A DNA stretch of 64,000 nucleotides from Trichobilharzia szidati (GCA_944472155.2 OX235274.1:39492052-39556051); one strand, 5' to 3'. Positions 12,042-22,954 are shown, counted from the first letter of the stretch. Program-made: numbers and translations. The notes: generated from the sequence alone by a model not told the origin.

Positions 12042-12083
12042 CTTGCTGATGAGTGCCAACTAGCACGAAACCTAGGTCCAAGG
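12042..12083 (+). ncRNA. Type I hammerhead ribozyme, SINE-B (complete core)
   Basis: Stem I is CTTG (12042-12045) with CAAG (12079-12082). The core is CTGATGA (12046-12052). Stem II is GTGC (12053-12056) with GCAC (12063-12066) around loop CAACTA. GAAA follows (12067-12070), then a minimal stem III made of CC and GG. Predicted cleavage is after C12078. All invariant hammerhead positions are present. A very short stem III is known from retroelement hammerheads and may need a dimer to be active. Confidence 0.85.
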
Positions 12084-12555
12084 TTTCCTGCCGATTGCCT
12101 CCAACCATCTAATATAAGCAATAGATGTCAAACAATTAAAACACATTAGCCAGATGCTTTACACGTTTGACACAAGATGATTTCATTGCATTTCATTATG
12201 AGATGAAACCACACTATGGAAAATTGGGGAGTAATCGAAATATTTTTATCTTGGTCTAATATTCATCAACAGTGTGGTTGATCTTAGGACCTCCAAGATA
12301 TATACACTTAGGAGCAGGAGATTAGTATTTGGACGTTGAGCGTGTACGGATTCGGTTAAATTCAGTAAAGATTCAGCCGTGAGCTGACAATAATTAAGTG
12401 CACATTAATTCTCATCTATTCTCTAAAAATGATTTCTTTTTATAATAAAGTGTGTCTTGTCAGCAACATCAAATACATGTTATTTATTAATTTATCACAG
12501 TGAATATGATCTCATACTCTCATCTATAATTTTTTATTCAATTTTGATTACACAG

Positions 12556-12698
12556 AACAACAAGCTCTAATGTTAATTGGATCTGCATGGTTTGCAGCTT
12601 TACTATGTGGTATTCCAGCAGCATTTCTTGCACACAAGGTGAACGAAGGTACACAACTTGAAAATTGTAGATTTGATTTCAGTAAAATTAGTCCCCAA
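12556..12698 (+). CDS. GPCR exon b: TM4 and extracellular loop 2
   Basis: The acceptor is gattacacag and the donor is gtaag after CCCCAA, in phase 0. After the split Lys codon there are 47 codons: TM4 (ALMLIGSAWFAALLCGIPA) with the conserved W4.50 and the Pro near its extracellular end, then ECL2. ECL2 carries the Cys that normally bridges to TM3 (LENCRFDF). The layout of a hydrophobic TM4, a Pro and then a Cys about 18 residues later is typical of vasopressin/NPS-type peptide receptors. The exon is flanked by the ribozyme SINE dimer at 11.4-12.1 kb and a SINE-A copy at 13.1 kb, both intronic. Confidence 0.82.
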
Positions 12699-13095
12699 GT
12701 AAGACATTCCTCTTATGCATAAATGTCATATATTATAATTTACCTTTATGCAAATTCTAAGTGTCAAATATTGCATGATTTCAGAGGAATTCATCATTAT
12801 TAACAGAGATATGAAGTCTGAGAGATGAAGGAACGTCTTTTGCATTGGTTAGAAAATCGTGTAAAAAACAGAGGTGCATAATTTTAGCTTCTATAAGGAA
12901 GGGAATACAGTGTAAGAACTTCTCATCTTAGTATTTTGCGAAGTGTAATCGTGTTGTCTTAAATCATGAATATCACATAAAATGTCGAAAATCTTCTGTG
13001 TCTGTGACATATTTAATAAAAACCAAATTTGCCCAGATTATAGAGAATACGAGGTAGGGCGTGAAGACAAATTCTCGCCACCAATGACATTGCCG

Positions 13096-13300
13096 AGCGG
13101 TCACGCCCAGTGGCTTAATAGTCTACGAGCTCGCCTTGTATTCCTAGGATCCTGGGTTCGAACCCTGGCAGTAGGTGCACACTGATGAAGAGACTCGAAC
13201 TGGGACGAAACAGCTGTCCAGTACTCCCAGGATTTCCACTGGTTCTCTAAATCGATGTCAGCTCATGATGAAATCCTGCAACTAATACGAGGTTTGTCTG
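13096..13300 (+). mobile_element. SINE-A copy with hammerhead
   Basis: tRNA-like head with A box (gtggcttaatagtc) and B box (gggttcgaaccc), then the hammerhead (13177-13224), then the conserved body with ggttctctaa and gctcatgatgaaatcctgc. The best complete single copy of this family in the window. Confidence 0.75.
13177..13224 (+). ncRNA. Hammerhead motif, SINE-A
   Basis: Core ATGAAGA (first C changed to A), then a rearranged stem II (GACTCGAACTGGGAC), intact GAAA, CAGCTGTC and CAGTAC. Preceded by a clear tRNA-like head. Confidence 0.6.
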
Positions 13301-14030
13301 CATCTGTCACAACCAAAGCTGACTCACTGTGGTCTGAACGCAGGAAAGTGATCTCGTTGTCCTACTGTACATCTGTAAGAAAACTTCCATCAGACAAGCC
13401 CAGTCACAAAATACTCCAAACATAGCAAAAATTAACTATTCTTCGATAAATCTATATGGTTCTACTGCACAATAATAACATCAAAAACTCAAAATCACCT
13501 GAACAATGCCTTCAGGCATCTATATACACAAAGTAGGTATATAAGCACAAAACAGGCAATGCAGAACAATATTAGCTAACCAAAATTAAACCCTAAATAA
13601 TACCTTAGATCCAAGTGGAATATTCCCAGCAAGGTGCAGTCAAACCTCTGTCCACAGGAATGATTGACAACAATCCCTTTAAACAGTCTAAGGTTAGAAT
13701 TACCTTGACTAGGTCAAATAAAATCGCAGTCGTAACACAACACAGTATCAGTGTATAGGGCAATCACAAATAGAAGCATTAAAATTAGAGATAAAACAGA
13801 GACAAAGACAAATAATGAGGATTATTTCAACAGATGATTTGCAAACATCAGAGCAACAACACACATTCTAGAAGAGAAACGCTTAATAGGTGAAAGGTTA
13901 GTTGAAACATCCAAATAAGTGTAAATATTGTAATTGAGTAGTTCAGCGGGGAGTGTCCAAACAATATGTAGATGTAGAGAATATGTAGATGTACAGAAAA
14001 GCAGCCCAGGTGTCAAACAGGCCGCCAAAT
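13290..14030 (+). repeat. Repeat X (terminal/UTR region of PLE subfamily 1)
   Basis: Shares ordered blocks with 21.3-21.9 and 37.6-38.2 kb, among them actcaaaatcacctgaacaa, a gtggaatattcccagcaagg type block, and gtaaatattgtaat near the end. On the minus strand at 41 kb it lies next to the subfamily 1 hammerhead, which suggests it belongs to that element. Confidence 0.6.
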
Positions 14031-15639
14031 TATACCACTTATACCGTTACAATGTAACTGTTTAAATTATCTCAAGGTTTGCTTGCGTAGTGGTTTTCGT
14101 AGTAAGTGAATGGTTTTATACGTCAGTTGGTATTTAATTAATTTAGGATTCTTCACTTCCTCATTTTACTATTGAGCTGCAAAACGTAATGAATTTAGTT
14201 CTCTACAGAATTTGTACTAATAATTATATAATTCATTTCCACATTGTTTGATGCTGCTGCTGTTACAAGAAACATCAATAAAGAAGGAATACATTTTGAT
14301 GAGGAGATTGAAATACGCTTATGGATTGAGTCGTTCAAATATCCATCTTGCTTAACTTCATGTCTTCAGTCAAATGTGACCGTACAGTGATCATAAATAA
14401 TTAGTATTGGCAAAGCAGTTAATGCATTGATAAAATGTAGAAAAAACTTATATGCTAAAGCACAAGAGATGGAGACTAATATACCCACTGTATATTATCC
14501 AGTGGCCTGCCTAAAATCTTGGGATATCAAAAACGTCCATCATTATATTGCACATAATTTCTCCTGTTTACTTTGTTTGAATCGTTTAAAACATGACCTC
14601 CAGTGATAGTGTTTAGTCTGGCAAATTGCGAGATTGTTTACAACCTGCTGATCTGCCAGCTTTTACAAAACTTGAGAAAAAGCATAAGCCTGGAGGTCAC
14701 CATATCCCTATAAATGAGATAATTGTTCTCCAGTTATGTCCTTGGATCTCAATACGTACTCCTAAACTTCTTAAAATCGGCTTTCAACCAAATGCCGTGG
14801 ATTTCTTGAAGTAGATAAAGAAGAAATATCATAAGCGATTGGTTTGTGCTTCATATCAGACGGCATTGTGTCACAAGATCTGTCGTCAATTAGTATTTTA
14901 TTATAAGTTCCAGAACAAAGAGGAAATATCATGCAATAACCTCCACTGAGAATTCCGTCCATTATATATACACTGTACAAAAAACTACTATTATTATTAG
15001 TCTAAATGCATTCAAACGGTTAAGAGTATCTGTAGGTTAAAAGGAAACTAGAATGACTCCACACCATAAATCAGCTGGTACCTAAGTGAATGAAGTTCAG
15101 CTAAGTAATACCAAAGCATATATACTAATCTGTTCCTCTTGAAATATCTTATGCTATGGTGACTCACATTATCAGAGGTTTTGAGTCATTCCGAAAAAAG
15201 GAAAACAAAAGACCACTGGTTTTACAGATGCCATCACAACGGAAAGTTAAGTTTTGGGAGTAAATTTTGGGTACAAACAAAATGTGAAAATATTAAGTTG
15301 ATCAAAATTCATACGATAGAAAGATTGTTTTAAGCGGAGAGGTGCTTGTTAAATACGCTGAATTTATACAGTAATAATTGAATGCATCGTGATATTCTGA
15401 GATTGCTGTCAGAGAAACAATAAAATCCAAACAATTTTTTAAAGAATTCCATAGAATCTAGAATTCATCTCACTGCCGGTCTCTAAGAAAACAAGACAAT
15501 ACCGGGTGGTATAGAATGTCCCCATAGAATATTGAATCAAATTAACGTTACACAATAAAATGATAGTGTGAATTTCTTATAGTTTAAGAATATACTAGTT
15601 CGGTCGATGGTAACTACCAGTGGAATGCATGTTGCGAAT
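14031..15639. other. Intronic sequence without a recognised repeat
   Basis: Lies between GPCR exons b and c. Frames at 14626-14814 and 14771-14980 are short, overlapping and without motif. Confidence 0.4.
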
Positions 15640-15800
15640 TCGGGACTCACCAGCACCTGCAGTGTACCTGCAATCCCTAGTGAATGATGGTGTTCCCGTG
15701 ACAATTGAACCAAGTACTCATTTCATTTCCTAACGCTAAAGTGCTATCCATTAGGCGAATTGGACCATGACAGCTACCTCTTGTCCTCTCTGTTGTTAGT
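15640..15800 (-). mobile_element. Possible further tRNA-derived SINE (single copy here)
   Basis: On the minus strand, ttcgcctaatggatagcac looks like an A box and ggttcaattgtc, about 40 bases on, like a B box. No second copy in the window confirms the family or its ends. Confidence 0.35.
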
Positions 15801-16449
15801 CGCTATCCACCAAATTACTTCAAGTTAATCCTTGGATATCGTCGAAGAATCCATACTAGGAGCTGACATATCAAAATAGGCCGAAAATTTTGGTTAAGTT
15901 AGTCAACAGGATAATCGAAACTAACTTAAACAAAAAATTAGGGAATTTACTGCTTCAAATGATGTCCAAACAGAATTATTGTCCACTCTTAAATATAGAG
16001 TTCATATCCGCTTTCATTAATTCACTTCCTAATATTAATCGTGGTAATATAATAAAATATGAATAATAGCATCTGAGATCAGGCAGTCGATTTACAGGAA
16101 TTCAGCCTCCAAATACTGAATATTATAGTTTTCTAATGTGCAGTTGAAGGTGTATAGTTTAAAATACTCGAGTAATATTTCACTTATAAATGAACAACAA
16201 GTCGTAAAATGAAAAGCTTCTATCCCGCATTTTCACACACTATGATATTAAATAAGGTCTACTTTGTCTAACAGTTCGTTGCCACTGATTCTGAATATTA
16301 TCTAAGATGTGTGCATTGAACAGATGGCGCTAAATCAGACTTATGAGTGCACTATTAAAGCCCAGAAGAAAAATGGCTGAGAACTTTACCTTCTAACACA
16401 TACATATAAAGCAAGAACGACAGTTTTAGCAGAATAAAATGGTACCATC

Positions 16450-16930
16450 ATTTATTTCGTTGGCTTCTCATCAGCTGCCCATGGCCCAAAGACTTTATTA
16501 AGTATATCTACAGAAACAATTTTAACATACTCACACAGAGTTCATTCTTAGACAAAAACCAGTATATACATACAATAGTGACAATAATACTAATAGTAAT
16601 CACTTTATCCCAAACAATAATAATCATACACAATGCAGTCTTTCGGTGTTAAGTAATCAGATGAAGGAGAGGATGAAAACATCCAATTACCAGGGCAAGG
16701 AAAGACTGATAACTGCTTCGTTCTGAACACATAAGTTGGTTTTCAGACACTCTATGAGATTGCTTCGGCAAACCTAAGGAGAATTGAACTCTTCTGCCTG
16801 TTGATAATTTTGAACGATCTAACGACATCCACCTCATGATCCGTGTCATGGAGATGCCTGGCGATGGCACTACTGTAAACATTTGTTCCCTTGAGACGTA
16901 GGCATTTTGGTACATGTTCACGAAAATCGA
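16450..16930 (-). mobile_element. Penelope-like element GIY-YIG C-terminal fragment
   Basis: Minus-strand frames give HVPKCLRLKGTNVYSSAIAR, HLHDTDHEVDVVRSFKII, NRQKSSILLRFAEAIS and NLCVQKEAVISLSL with one or two shifts. That is the usual end of PLE endonucleases (SAIARHL, a D-H pair, FAEAI). It lies in the GPCR intron before exon c. The ORF at 16649-16921 mostly reads the wrong frame. Confidence 0.65.
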
Positions 16931-17754
16931 AGGTTGCCCTTCATATAAAAATAATTATTCATTGATTTTTACTTTAACTATTCACCTGTGAATGTACACT
17001 AAATTTGTGCGTAAAACAAAACTGATTGAAAACGGCAGGTTTCGTAATTTATGATTAGACATTCTCCTTTTTGACTTCTCAGTTTACTCGAAATGAAATC
17101 AAATGGGTTTATAAGTCTGTTTTTCAAAATCGTATCGACTTTATTTGAAGGGCAAGTACATCTAAAGACTGCTAAGTTTACATTCCAAACATGAATGAAA
17201 TAGCGAGAAAATCGGCTCATTTTCAATTTATTCCATGCAGAAAGTAGATGATTTCCTTACTATATAAAAAGGAAATGCGTCACCGGAAGAATATAATAAA
17301 TCTATTATTGCTTCATCCCTAATAAAAATCTGTACTGTTTTCCTTATCCAGGATACATCTAGTAATGGTTATGCATTGTAGCTTACCTGTATTTGAGAAA
17401 AAGTACGCATAATGTGCAAGTTTGGTATAAAATACATTCAGAAAAGAAGATACATCAGATCAGTAACTGACTTAAGCAAATTCCGGTTGCTTAGATATAT
17501 TGATTGTGGAAAAAGAAACCTATCTTCTGAATGCTCTCTTTTATTGTATGTTTCCTGATGTATTTTAACCAGTAGTCATATTAATGGACAACAGATAGTC
17601 TGGAAATTACTGTTAAGCAAGATTCATGCGCTCAGCAGTTTTTTTTAATATTATGTTTTAAAATTTATAAACATATTTCGGTACCAATTTATGCTTGAAT
17701 CCACATTCCTTTGAACTTTAAAGTATTCAAATTGCCCTCTTTTTCTCATTTCAG

Positions 17755-18148
17755 GCATATTTAACCTCTATTGCTTTATCAGTATTTGTTATACCAGCCT
17801 GCATTATAGCTACTTGTCATATAATCATTGTGATTTCAATATGGCGAGCATCCAAATTTCAAAAATTCAGAATCAACGACCTACCAGAAGTACGTCACAG
17901 ATCATCACCAGTACATAAAGCTGACAGTCATCCGTCTGTAGCAACAATTACAATATCAACTGGAAAGGCAAATTATTTATCACGAGATAGAAAGAGTATA
18001 GGCATGAATACGTCTGGACAAAAATATCAGCCGAAACACAGAGCATCTGAGTTCACACGTCGGCAAATCAATCATAAACATGTACATTCTAGTTCTATAT
18101 CAAGAGCAAAAGTGAAAACGGTTAAAATGACTTGTCTTATAGTCTCAG
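17755..18148 (+). CDS. GPCR exon c: TM5, long intracellular loop 3, start of TM6
   Basis: The acceptor is ttttctcatttcag and the donor is TCAG|gtaaat in phase 1. There are 131 codons and the reading frame is open throughout. TM5 (SVFVIPACIIATCHIIIV) has P5.50. The residue eight positions later, normally Tyr 5.58, is His. About 95 residues of loop 3 follow, with several Ser/Thr next to basic residues that could be kinase sites (inference). The end, SRAKVKTVKMTCLIVS, matches the Lys-rich start of TM6 in peptide receptors of the vasopressin/CCAP group. An in-frame Met occurs at 17830, but the frame is open upstream to the acceptor and TM5 begins before it, so that Met is not a start. Confidence 0.85.
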
Positions 18149-18424
18149 GTAAATTTCAGTATGGAGTATAAATTAAAATAAACTCCGAGTTTTTATAATG
18201 TGAGCGCAATTCTGTCATATTATATTACAAAACCTAATACCTGCTGAGAAACGAAACATAACAGGATGATTGATGTGAACCAAAGTAAAGCAATTCTTAC
18301 AAAAGCTGTAACTTTCTATATCCCAGCATGTATTTTAACAGGCGGAACATTTAAAAATTTTCACTTGGTTATATAGCAATCTTGAATGTGATTACAGAAC
18401 AGATAGTAATCTTTTCATCAAACA

Positions 18425-19030
18425 TGCTGTCTTATTATTATTTCTGTCCTATTGGGTTCCGAGTGGAACATACGACGTCAACAGCACTTCTCCAATTTGT
18501 CCTATTCTCTGTTGCCCTCTTTGGCCTGAGCCGGTATACCCATTGTCACTCATCCCCTCCTCACACGATTTCCTGCATGTCACCCTCGTAAGCACACCTA
18601 AGTCGTCGTTTGCCATTTGAGTTCCTGTCGATGGTCTAGCGTGACATGTCACTCAATGGTCTCCTCAGCATGGGCCTGATCCATCTCCATTTTCTCCGCA
18701 TTATTTGTGAAGCAATAGGCTCTTGACTGATTCCTTCCCACAGTTTTTTCTCGCTTGTTTTTTTCTGGTTGGCCATCTGATCTTCAACATGGAACCAGGG
18801 CAGTCTTCAACCTGTTGGAAATGCTTTTCGTGACTCTGGTGCTGTTTCGAACCGATATAGAACAATGACCTGACATTGGTGGTGAAAATCCAAATCTTTT
18901 TTATGCTGAGGGCAAAAGGTTCCCAAACTGGTTTCAGCGTGATGAAGGTCTGCCCTGCCTTTCCGAATCTGACTTTGACATATTCATCTTTGATGTCACT
19001 TGTAATTGAAGCGATGATCACTGGTCAAGT
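18425..19030 (-). mobile_element. RTE/SR2-like LINE 3' end
   Basis: Read on the minus strand, this is the decayed C-terminal part of an RTE ORF (VKVRFGKAGQTFITLKPVWE, then the zone that usually reads WIGHTLRR, then a basic tail). It ends in a 3' tail that on the plus strand begins gtcctattgggttccgagtggaacata. It lies in the GPCR intron before exon d. Confidence 0.75.
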
Positions 19031-19327
19031 GAAGGAAGTAACCTCTATTAAATGTGTTCTGTTGATATACTATTTTAGTATGCATCTACTAAACAAACAG
19101 CGTTTAGGACATTCGTATGTAACTCAACAAAAATACTACCTTAAGTTCTGTACTTTTCTTTCATTCGCCTGCTAAATCATTTTCTGTAAATAAGAAATTA
19201 TCTGCGGCATTTTCTTTCTAAAGTATCTACCTGCAAATTTGAATGCATGAAAATGATATTTATCTTAGCTGAAATCTCATACTGTATAGCTCCACCAAAA
19301 TAATTCAACTTTAATAATTTTCAAAAG

Positions 19328-19800
19328 CTTGATTGTAGGGATTCGATTTGTTTTAAGTTTGATCTAGGAGCTGATATCAGTTAACGAACTACTGAACACC
19401 ACCAGAAATTACTGGACAGCTGCTCCATCAACAGTGCGCACCTACCAGGATTGAAACGTGGGACCTTCTGGTTACAAGGCTCGTAGACCATTCAGCTACT
19501 GGAACCCGATACAGTGACCCAAGAATTCTAAGTCAGCGATAAAAAAACATACTCGCCGCTGATGACGCCGTTTGGTTGTCGCGCTGAAATCACGAATTAG
19601 TGGAAGTTAGAATTCTTGGGCTGGTCATTTAGTCGATTCCCGGTGGCTGAATGGTCCATGAGGTGACCTTATGACCGGAAGATCCTGGTTTCGAAACCTA
19701 GTGGGTACGTACTGCCCAAGGGTTCCAAACTAGGATGAAACAGCTATCCAGTACTCTTTGTTAGTTTTCGATGGTTCTCTAACTTATATCACTCCCCAAT
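19328..19800. mobile_element. SINE-A inverted pair
   Basis: A minus copy at about 19328-19515 and a plus copy at about 19645-19800, with tRNA-like heads facing inward. The spacer carries inverted cccaagaattctaa (19518) and ttagaattcttggg (19607), so the pairing extends into it. The left hammerhead has lost stem II. The right one is degenerate in the core. In the GPCR intron before exon d. Confidence 0.7.
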
Positions 19801-19949
19801 CAAAATTGGGACTTTATTAAACAAAGAATTCACTTATTATTGTACCAAGCTAAGTAGTCCTTTATTTTCAGGCCATCTTTTGCATCTGGCGTAAAACATC
19901 TGCATTTAAATTGAATTCAAAACTTCGTGCTTCAGACCTAAATGGATAG

Positions 19950-20130
19950 TAGATGTTGGATGGTAAACTAAATGAAGCCTTGAACCCTGGTTTCGTGCCA
20001 GTTGAAACTCTTCAGCAAGACATACCTGCAGCATTAAAGGAAATGGTGTGTTCAAAGATTCAAACGCATGCATCATTCATTGTTTTCATCAGAGAAGTAA
20101 TCATTGAGTTATTCGAGCTCATTAATGAAT
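19950..20130 (-). mobile_element. SINE-B copy, diverged
   Basis: The whole SINE-B layout is traceable on the minus strand (tRNA-like head near 20110, hammerhead zone near 19975-20010) but with many substitutions. The core reads CTGAAGA, and stem II no longer pairs well. Confidence 0.6.
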
Positions 20131-20574
20131 TTTTGCGAGAATTCATCACATACACATTGATTAGCAAATCGAAGGTAATCAGTGTCATGAGTCTATTCCT
20201 CAGCATTAGTGCATCTAAAGACTTAACATCAGTTTAGAGTGCTCCATGATACCAAGGTACTAGATTAGTCGCCACACTGTACACTTTAATGACAGAATTC
20301 TGCTAGCAACAACACCGGAGACTGGATGCATCACACTCTCTTGTGACTAGTCAATGTATTAAATTGGCATTTTTATCTCATCTGTACTGCATGTTCAAAG
20401 AAAGGCTTTCCCCTGAGTATAAGATGTTCTTCTTGACATCTTTGACTTTCACTTGATCTGCAAGTCTGTCACTTTTTATTCAATATATTATTTGAACAAA
20501 AATGTTTATTCTAATAAATGATTTCTGTTAGTTATAAAGAGATCAATTTGTATCATGATTTCATTTACTAATAG

Positions 20575-20681
20575 CTTATGTTATTTGTTGGTGTCCATTT
20601 ATGGTTTGGAATTTACTCGTCACTTATGGATATATGAGACAGTGGGCTCCACATTTAATGAAGTATTCACCAATTATCCAA
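20575..20681 (+). CDS. GPCR exon d: TM6, extracellular loop 3, start of TM7
   Basis: The exon begins after tttactaatag. The leading CT joins the phase-1 G of the previous exon to make Ala. There are 35 full codons, ending at CAA before donor gttagt. The TM6 signature YVICWCPFMVWNLL carries W6.48 and P6.50, with Tyr in place of the usual Phe 6.44. ECL3 (TYGYMRQWAPHLMKYS) leads into TM7. The polypyrimidine tract before this acceptor is weak, so the start could shift slightly, but the reading frame fits both neighbours. Confidence 0.8.
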
Positions 20682-21289
20682 GTTAGTTTTTGTTTCATAA
20701 AATCGTGGTTTTATTTCAATTTAAAAAAAGTGATATAAATTGACAATTTTGAATTGGGTTATTCATAAAAGTGCTCGAATCTCTCCAAAATCATTTCGTA
20801 TGCACGACTGAGAGAAATGAATGATTTGTAAGAGTTAGGCTTGGCTTAACTTAGACCTAAAATAACCACTCTTACAAAACTTCTTCACTGCTTATGACCT
20901 TAATCGTACTCTGCCTAACGTGCAAGTACTAACGAACGGAATCAAGGTTAAAAGACTTGAGATGGCAAGTGTGACTGGAACAGAATTGTATTTACACAAA
21001 AGAGATATGGAATTTGATAAGAAATAAGAGGTTACACACTTATCTGCAGTCTTGACTGTGGTAGGCTCGGAGAGTGCGCTGGATGAAAGCACAACGAGAG
21101 AGCGAACCAAGAACGTACAAGAGTTTCACGAATCGAAAGAGAAAGTAGTGCTAAAGGTCAGATGAGTCCGTTCAAACAAAAGTTCGAAGGTTCAATGTAC
21201 ACTACAGATTCATAATCTTTAAGTAGTTATAGGTAAATGCATCGACAATCTATCTATTCAGTTTGCCGTGTCAGAGCTTGTAACAATCA

Positions 21290-21880
21290 AAACCGATATG
21301 TTGTGGTCTGAATGCAGGAAACCAATCTCTGTCTGCATTCTGATGTATAGCTGGCCAAAAATTTGAATTGCGCGCAATCATAAAAGATAGAATTTGAGGT
21401 AATACTCAACTGCAATAGCATAGAAAACTCAAAATCACCTCAACAATGCTGTTAAACATCTAGCCAGGACAGATAAGTTAACCGAAATTCAATCCTAAGA
21501 AGTACCTAAGAATCAAGCAGAATATTCCCCAAAATGTTGGGATCAGAGCTCTGTCATCATGCATCACACACACCACCGTTCCCGTAGACATTCCAAGATC
21601 AGAATCACCTTGATTCACTCAGACAAAGTCGCAGTCATAAAACAACACATTACCAATATCATCATCAACAAGCTCAAAGAGAAGCATTAAAATTAAAGAT
21701 TAAACGAGAACAAAGATAAGTTATAAGGATCACGTCAACAGATGATACTCGAATTTCAGATACAGTGATATACAGTCTAGGAGAAAGGAGGAAAATAACT
21801 GCAAAGTTTAAATATTGTAATAAGGTAGTTCAGGCGGGTTTTCCAAACAGTCACTCTGTTACAGGCGTCACTCAGTACAG
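21290..21880 (+). repeat. Repeat X
   Basis: Second plus copy (gtggtctgaatgcaggaaac through aatattgtaataaggtag). A decayed minus-strand subfamily 1 hammerhead lies beyond it at about 21997-22036. In the GPCR intron before exon e. Confidence 0.6.
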
Positions 21881-22533
21881 TGAAGCAGTACACTGTGTAG
21901 TAGAGAAAAAGTATGTGTATTGAGAAAAGTTGAGATTTTGTAGCATAAGTAGGTGGTTCGGTTACGATTATTCTCTCTTAAATGGGAGGTTTACTTACAA
22001 AGCTATCATTGCCCTTTTAAGCAACAGCTATAGTGCTTACCTTATATTCATTTAATCTTGGTGGATGAACCACTCAGCTCACAGAACACCATCCTACCTT
22101 CATGTGTATACACATATATACATATATATAAAGTCTAGAGATACTTATTTACTAATAATCATTGTTAGTACTGTACAGTGTCCACGATTATATTTAGAAT
22201 AAGACTTCAGGAGTAAAATATTTCGAATTTATGGTACACTGAACTGAAAAAACGGATTAACAGCCTAATTTCTTGCCATGCTTCTTGCATGAAACACAGT
22301 ATTTTCGCTAGCCTAACAGCAATACAGTTCTTTTCTATACGCCAATGGGATGTGAAAAAGTGTACCATCATCCAACTTATCATGTGGTTATTTCAGTATA
22401 TTGATGATTCTTCTGATCAGTGTAATACACTTATTGTTTTCATGCTTTGTACTTTATAATTTTTATGTATCAGCACACTTTGTCCAAGCATAATGTGCGC
22501 TTTGTCTTTATCTTGCTTCTCTTTTATTTCAAG

Positions 22534-22635
22534 CATTTAGTACCTCTTAATTCTACAGCAAATCCTGTGATATTCTGTATATTTAATGCGAAGAGTTTCA
22601 TTCGGCGAAGGCGAAGGACAACTGGTATAATGTAA
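22534..22635 (+). CDS. GPCR exon e: TM7, helix 8 and provisional C terminus
   Basis: The acceptor is cttttatttcaag, phase 0. The exon encodes TM7 with LNSTANPVIF (N7.49, P7.50, and Phe instead of Tyr at 7.53). A short helix 8 (FNAKSF) and a basic stretch, RRRR, follow. Read straight through, the frame ends at TAA 22633-22635, leaving a C-terminal tail of only about 20 residues. That stop overlaps a good donor (AAT|gtaaga at 22632), and a tttttgtttag acceptor lies at 22699, so a further small exon is possible. The C terminus is therefore provisional. Confidence 0.72.
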   Translation, partial: HLVPLNSTANPVIFCIFNAKSFIRRRRRTTGIM

Positions 22636-22954
22636 GAATTAATGTCCACTGTTTAGTAGCTACCTTTACCAGTTTTTGTACATTCCATTTTTTGTTTAGT
22701 TCTGGATAGAGGGGAAATTAAAGATGACAACAGTACAAACTTCACGAGAATCGGTGAAATTTGGAAGTACTTAGCATTCTTGATTGTACTGAAAGAGAAA
22801 CTAACCTACATAGGTAATCACACACCACAGAAAAACGGTCAGGGCTAACACTAGTTTATGCCTAAAAGATGTCCTAAGTGAAAACAGATCAGGCGAGCAG
22901 AATGTAGAAATACTTCAAACAGATGAAGAACGACTTATAAACATTCGTTTACAT

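Larger units (their letters stand above)
11434..12113. mobile_element. SINE-B inverted dimer carrying two hammerheads, with TSD
   Basis: A block with a minus-strand SINE-B copy on the left (11575-11760) and a plus-strand copy on the right (about 11921-12113). Each has tRNA-like promoter boxes (plus copy: A box TAGCTCAGTGGTA, B box GGTTCGAATC) and a complete hammerhead. An extra segment with cacactagt and agtaactagtgt lies at the left end and is repeated, in both orientations, between the copies. The block is flanked by ataagcagtagat (11421-11433) and ataagcaatagat (12114-12126), a 13 bp duplication with one mismatch. It lies in the GPCR intron before exon b. Confidence 0.8.
5848..22635 (+). 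other. Locus of a class A (rhodopsin-like) peptide GPCR, 5' part missing
   Basis: Five exons encode one continuous receptor from TM3 to TM7, about 283 residues. The splice phases agree at every junction: 1 into 12556, 0 into 17755, 1 into 20575 and 0 into 22534. All introns are GT-AG. TM5 is followed by a third intracellular loop of about 100 residues, rich in Ser, Lys, Arg and His, and then by a basic entry into TM6 (SRAKVKTVKM). The pattern in TM4-ECL2 and TM5-TM7 resembles the vasopressin/oxytocin, neuropeptide S, CCAP and GnRH/AKH receptor group. A plasma-membrane neuropeptide receptor is the inferred role, and the ligand cannot be named. The signal peptide, N terminus, TM1, TM2 and the TM3 disulfide Cys are not in the exons seen. 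The introns hold PLE, SINE and RTE copies. Confidence 0.85.

Noticed and set aside
14626..14814. ORF with a hydrophilic N-terminal part
   Set aside because: Short, no splice signals in a consistent frame, no known motif, and located inside the GPCR intron.
18382..18652. Overlapping ORFs on both strands
   Set aside because: They lie within the RTE 3' end at 18425-19030 and are shadows of decayed LINE sequence.
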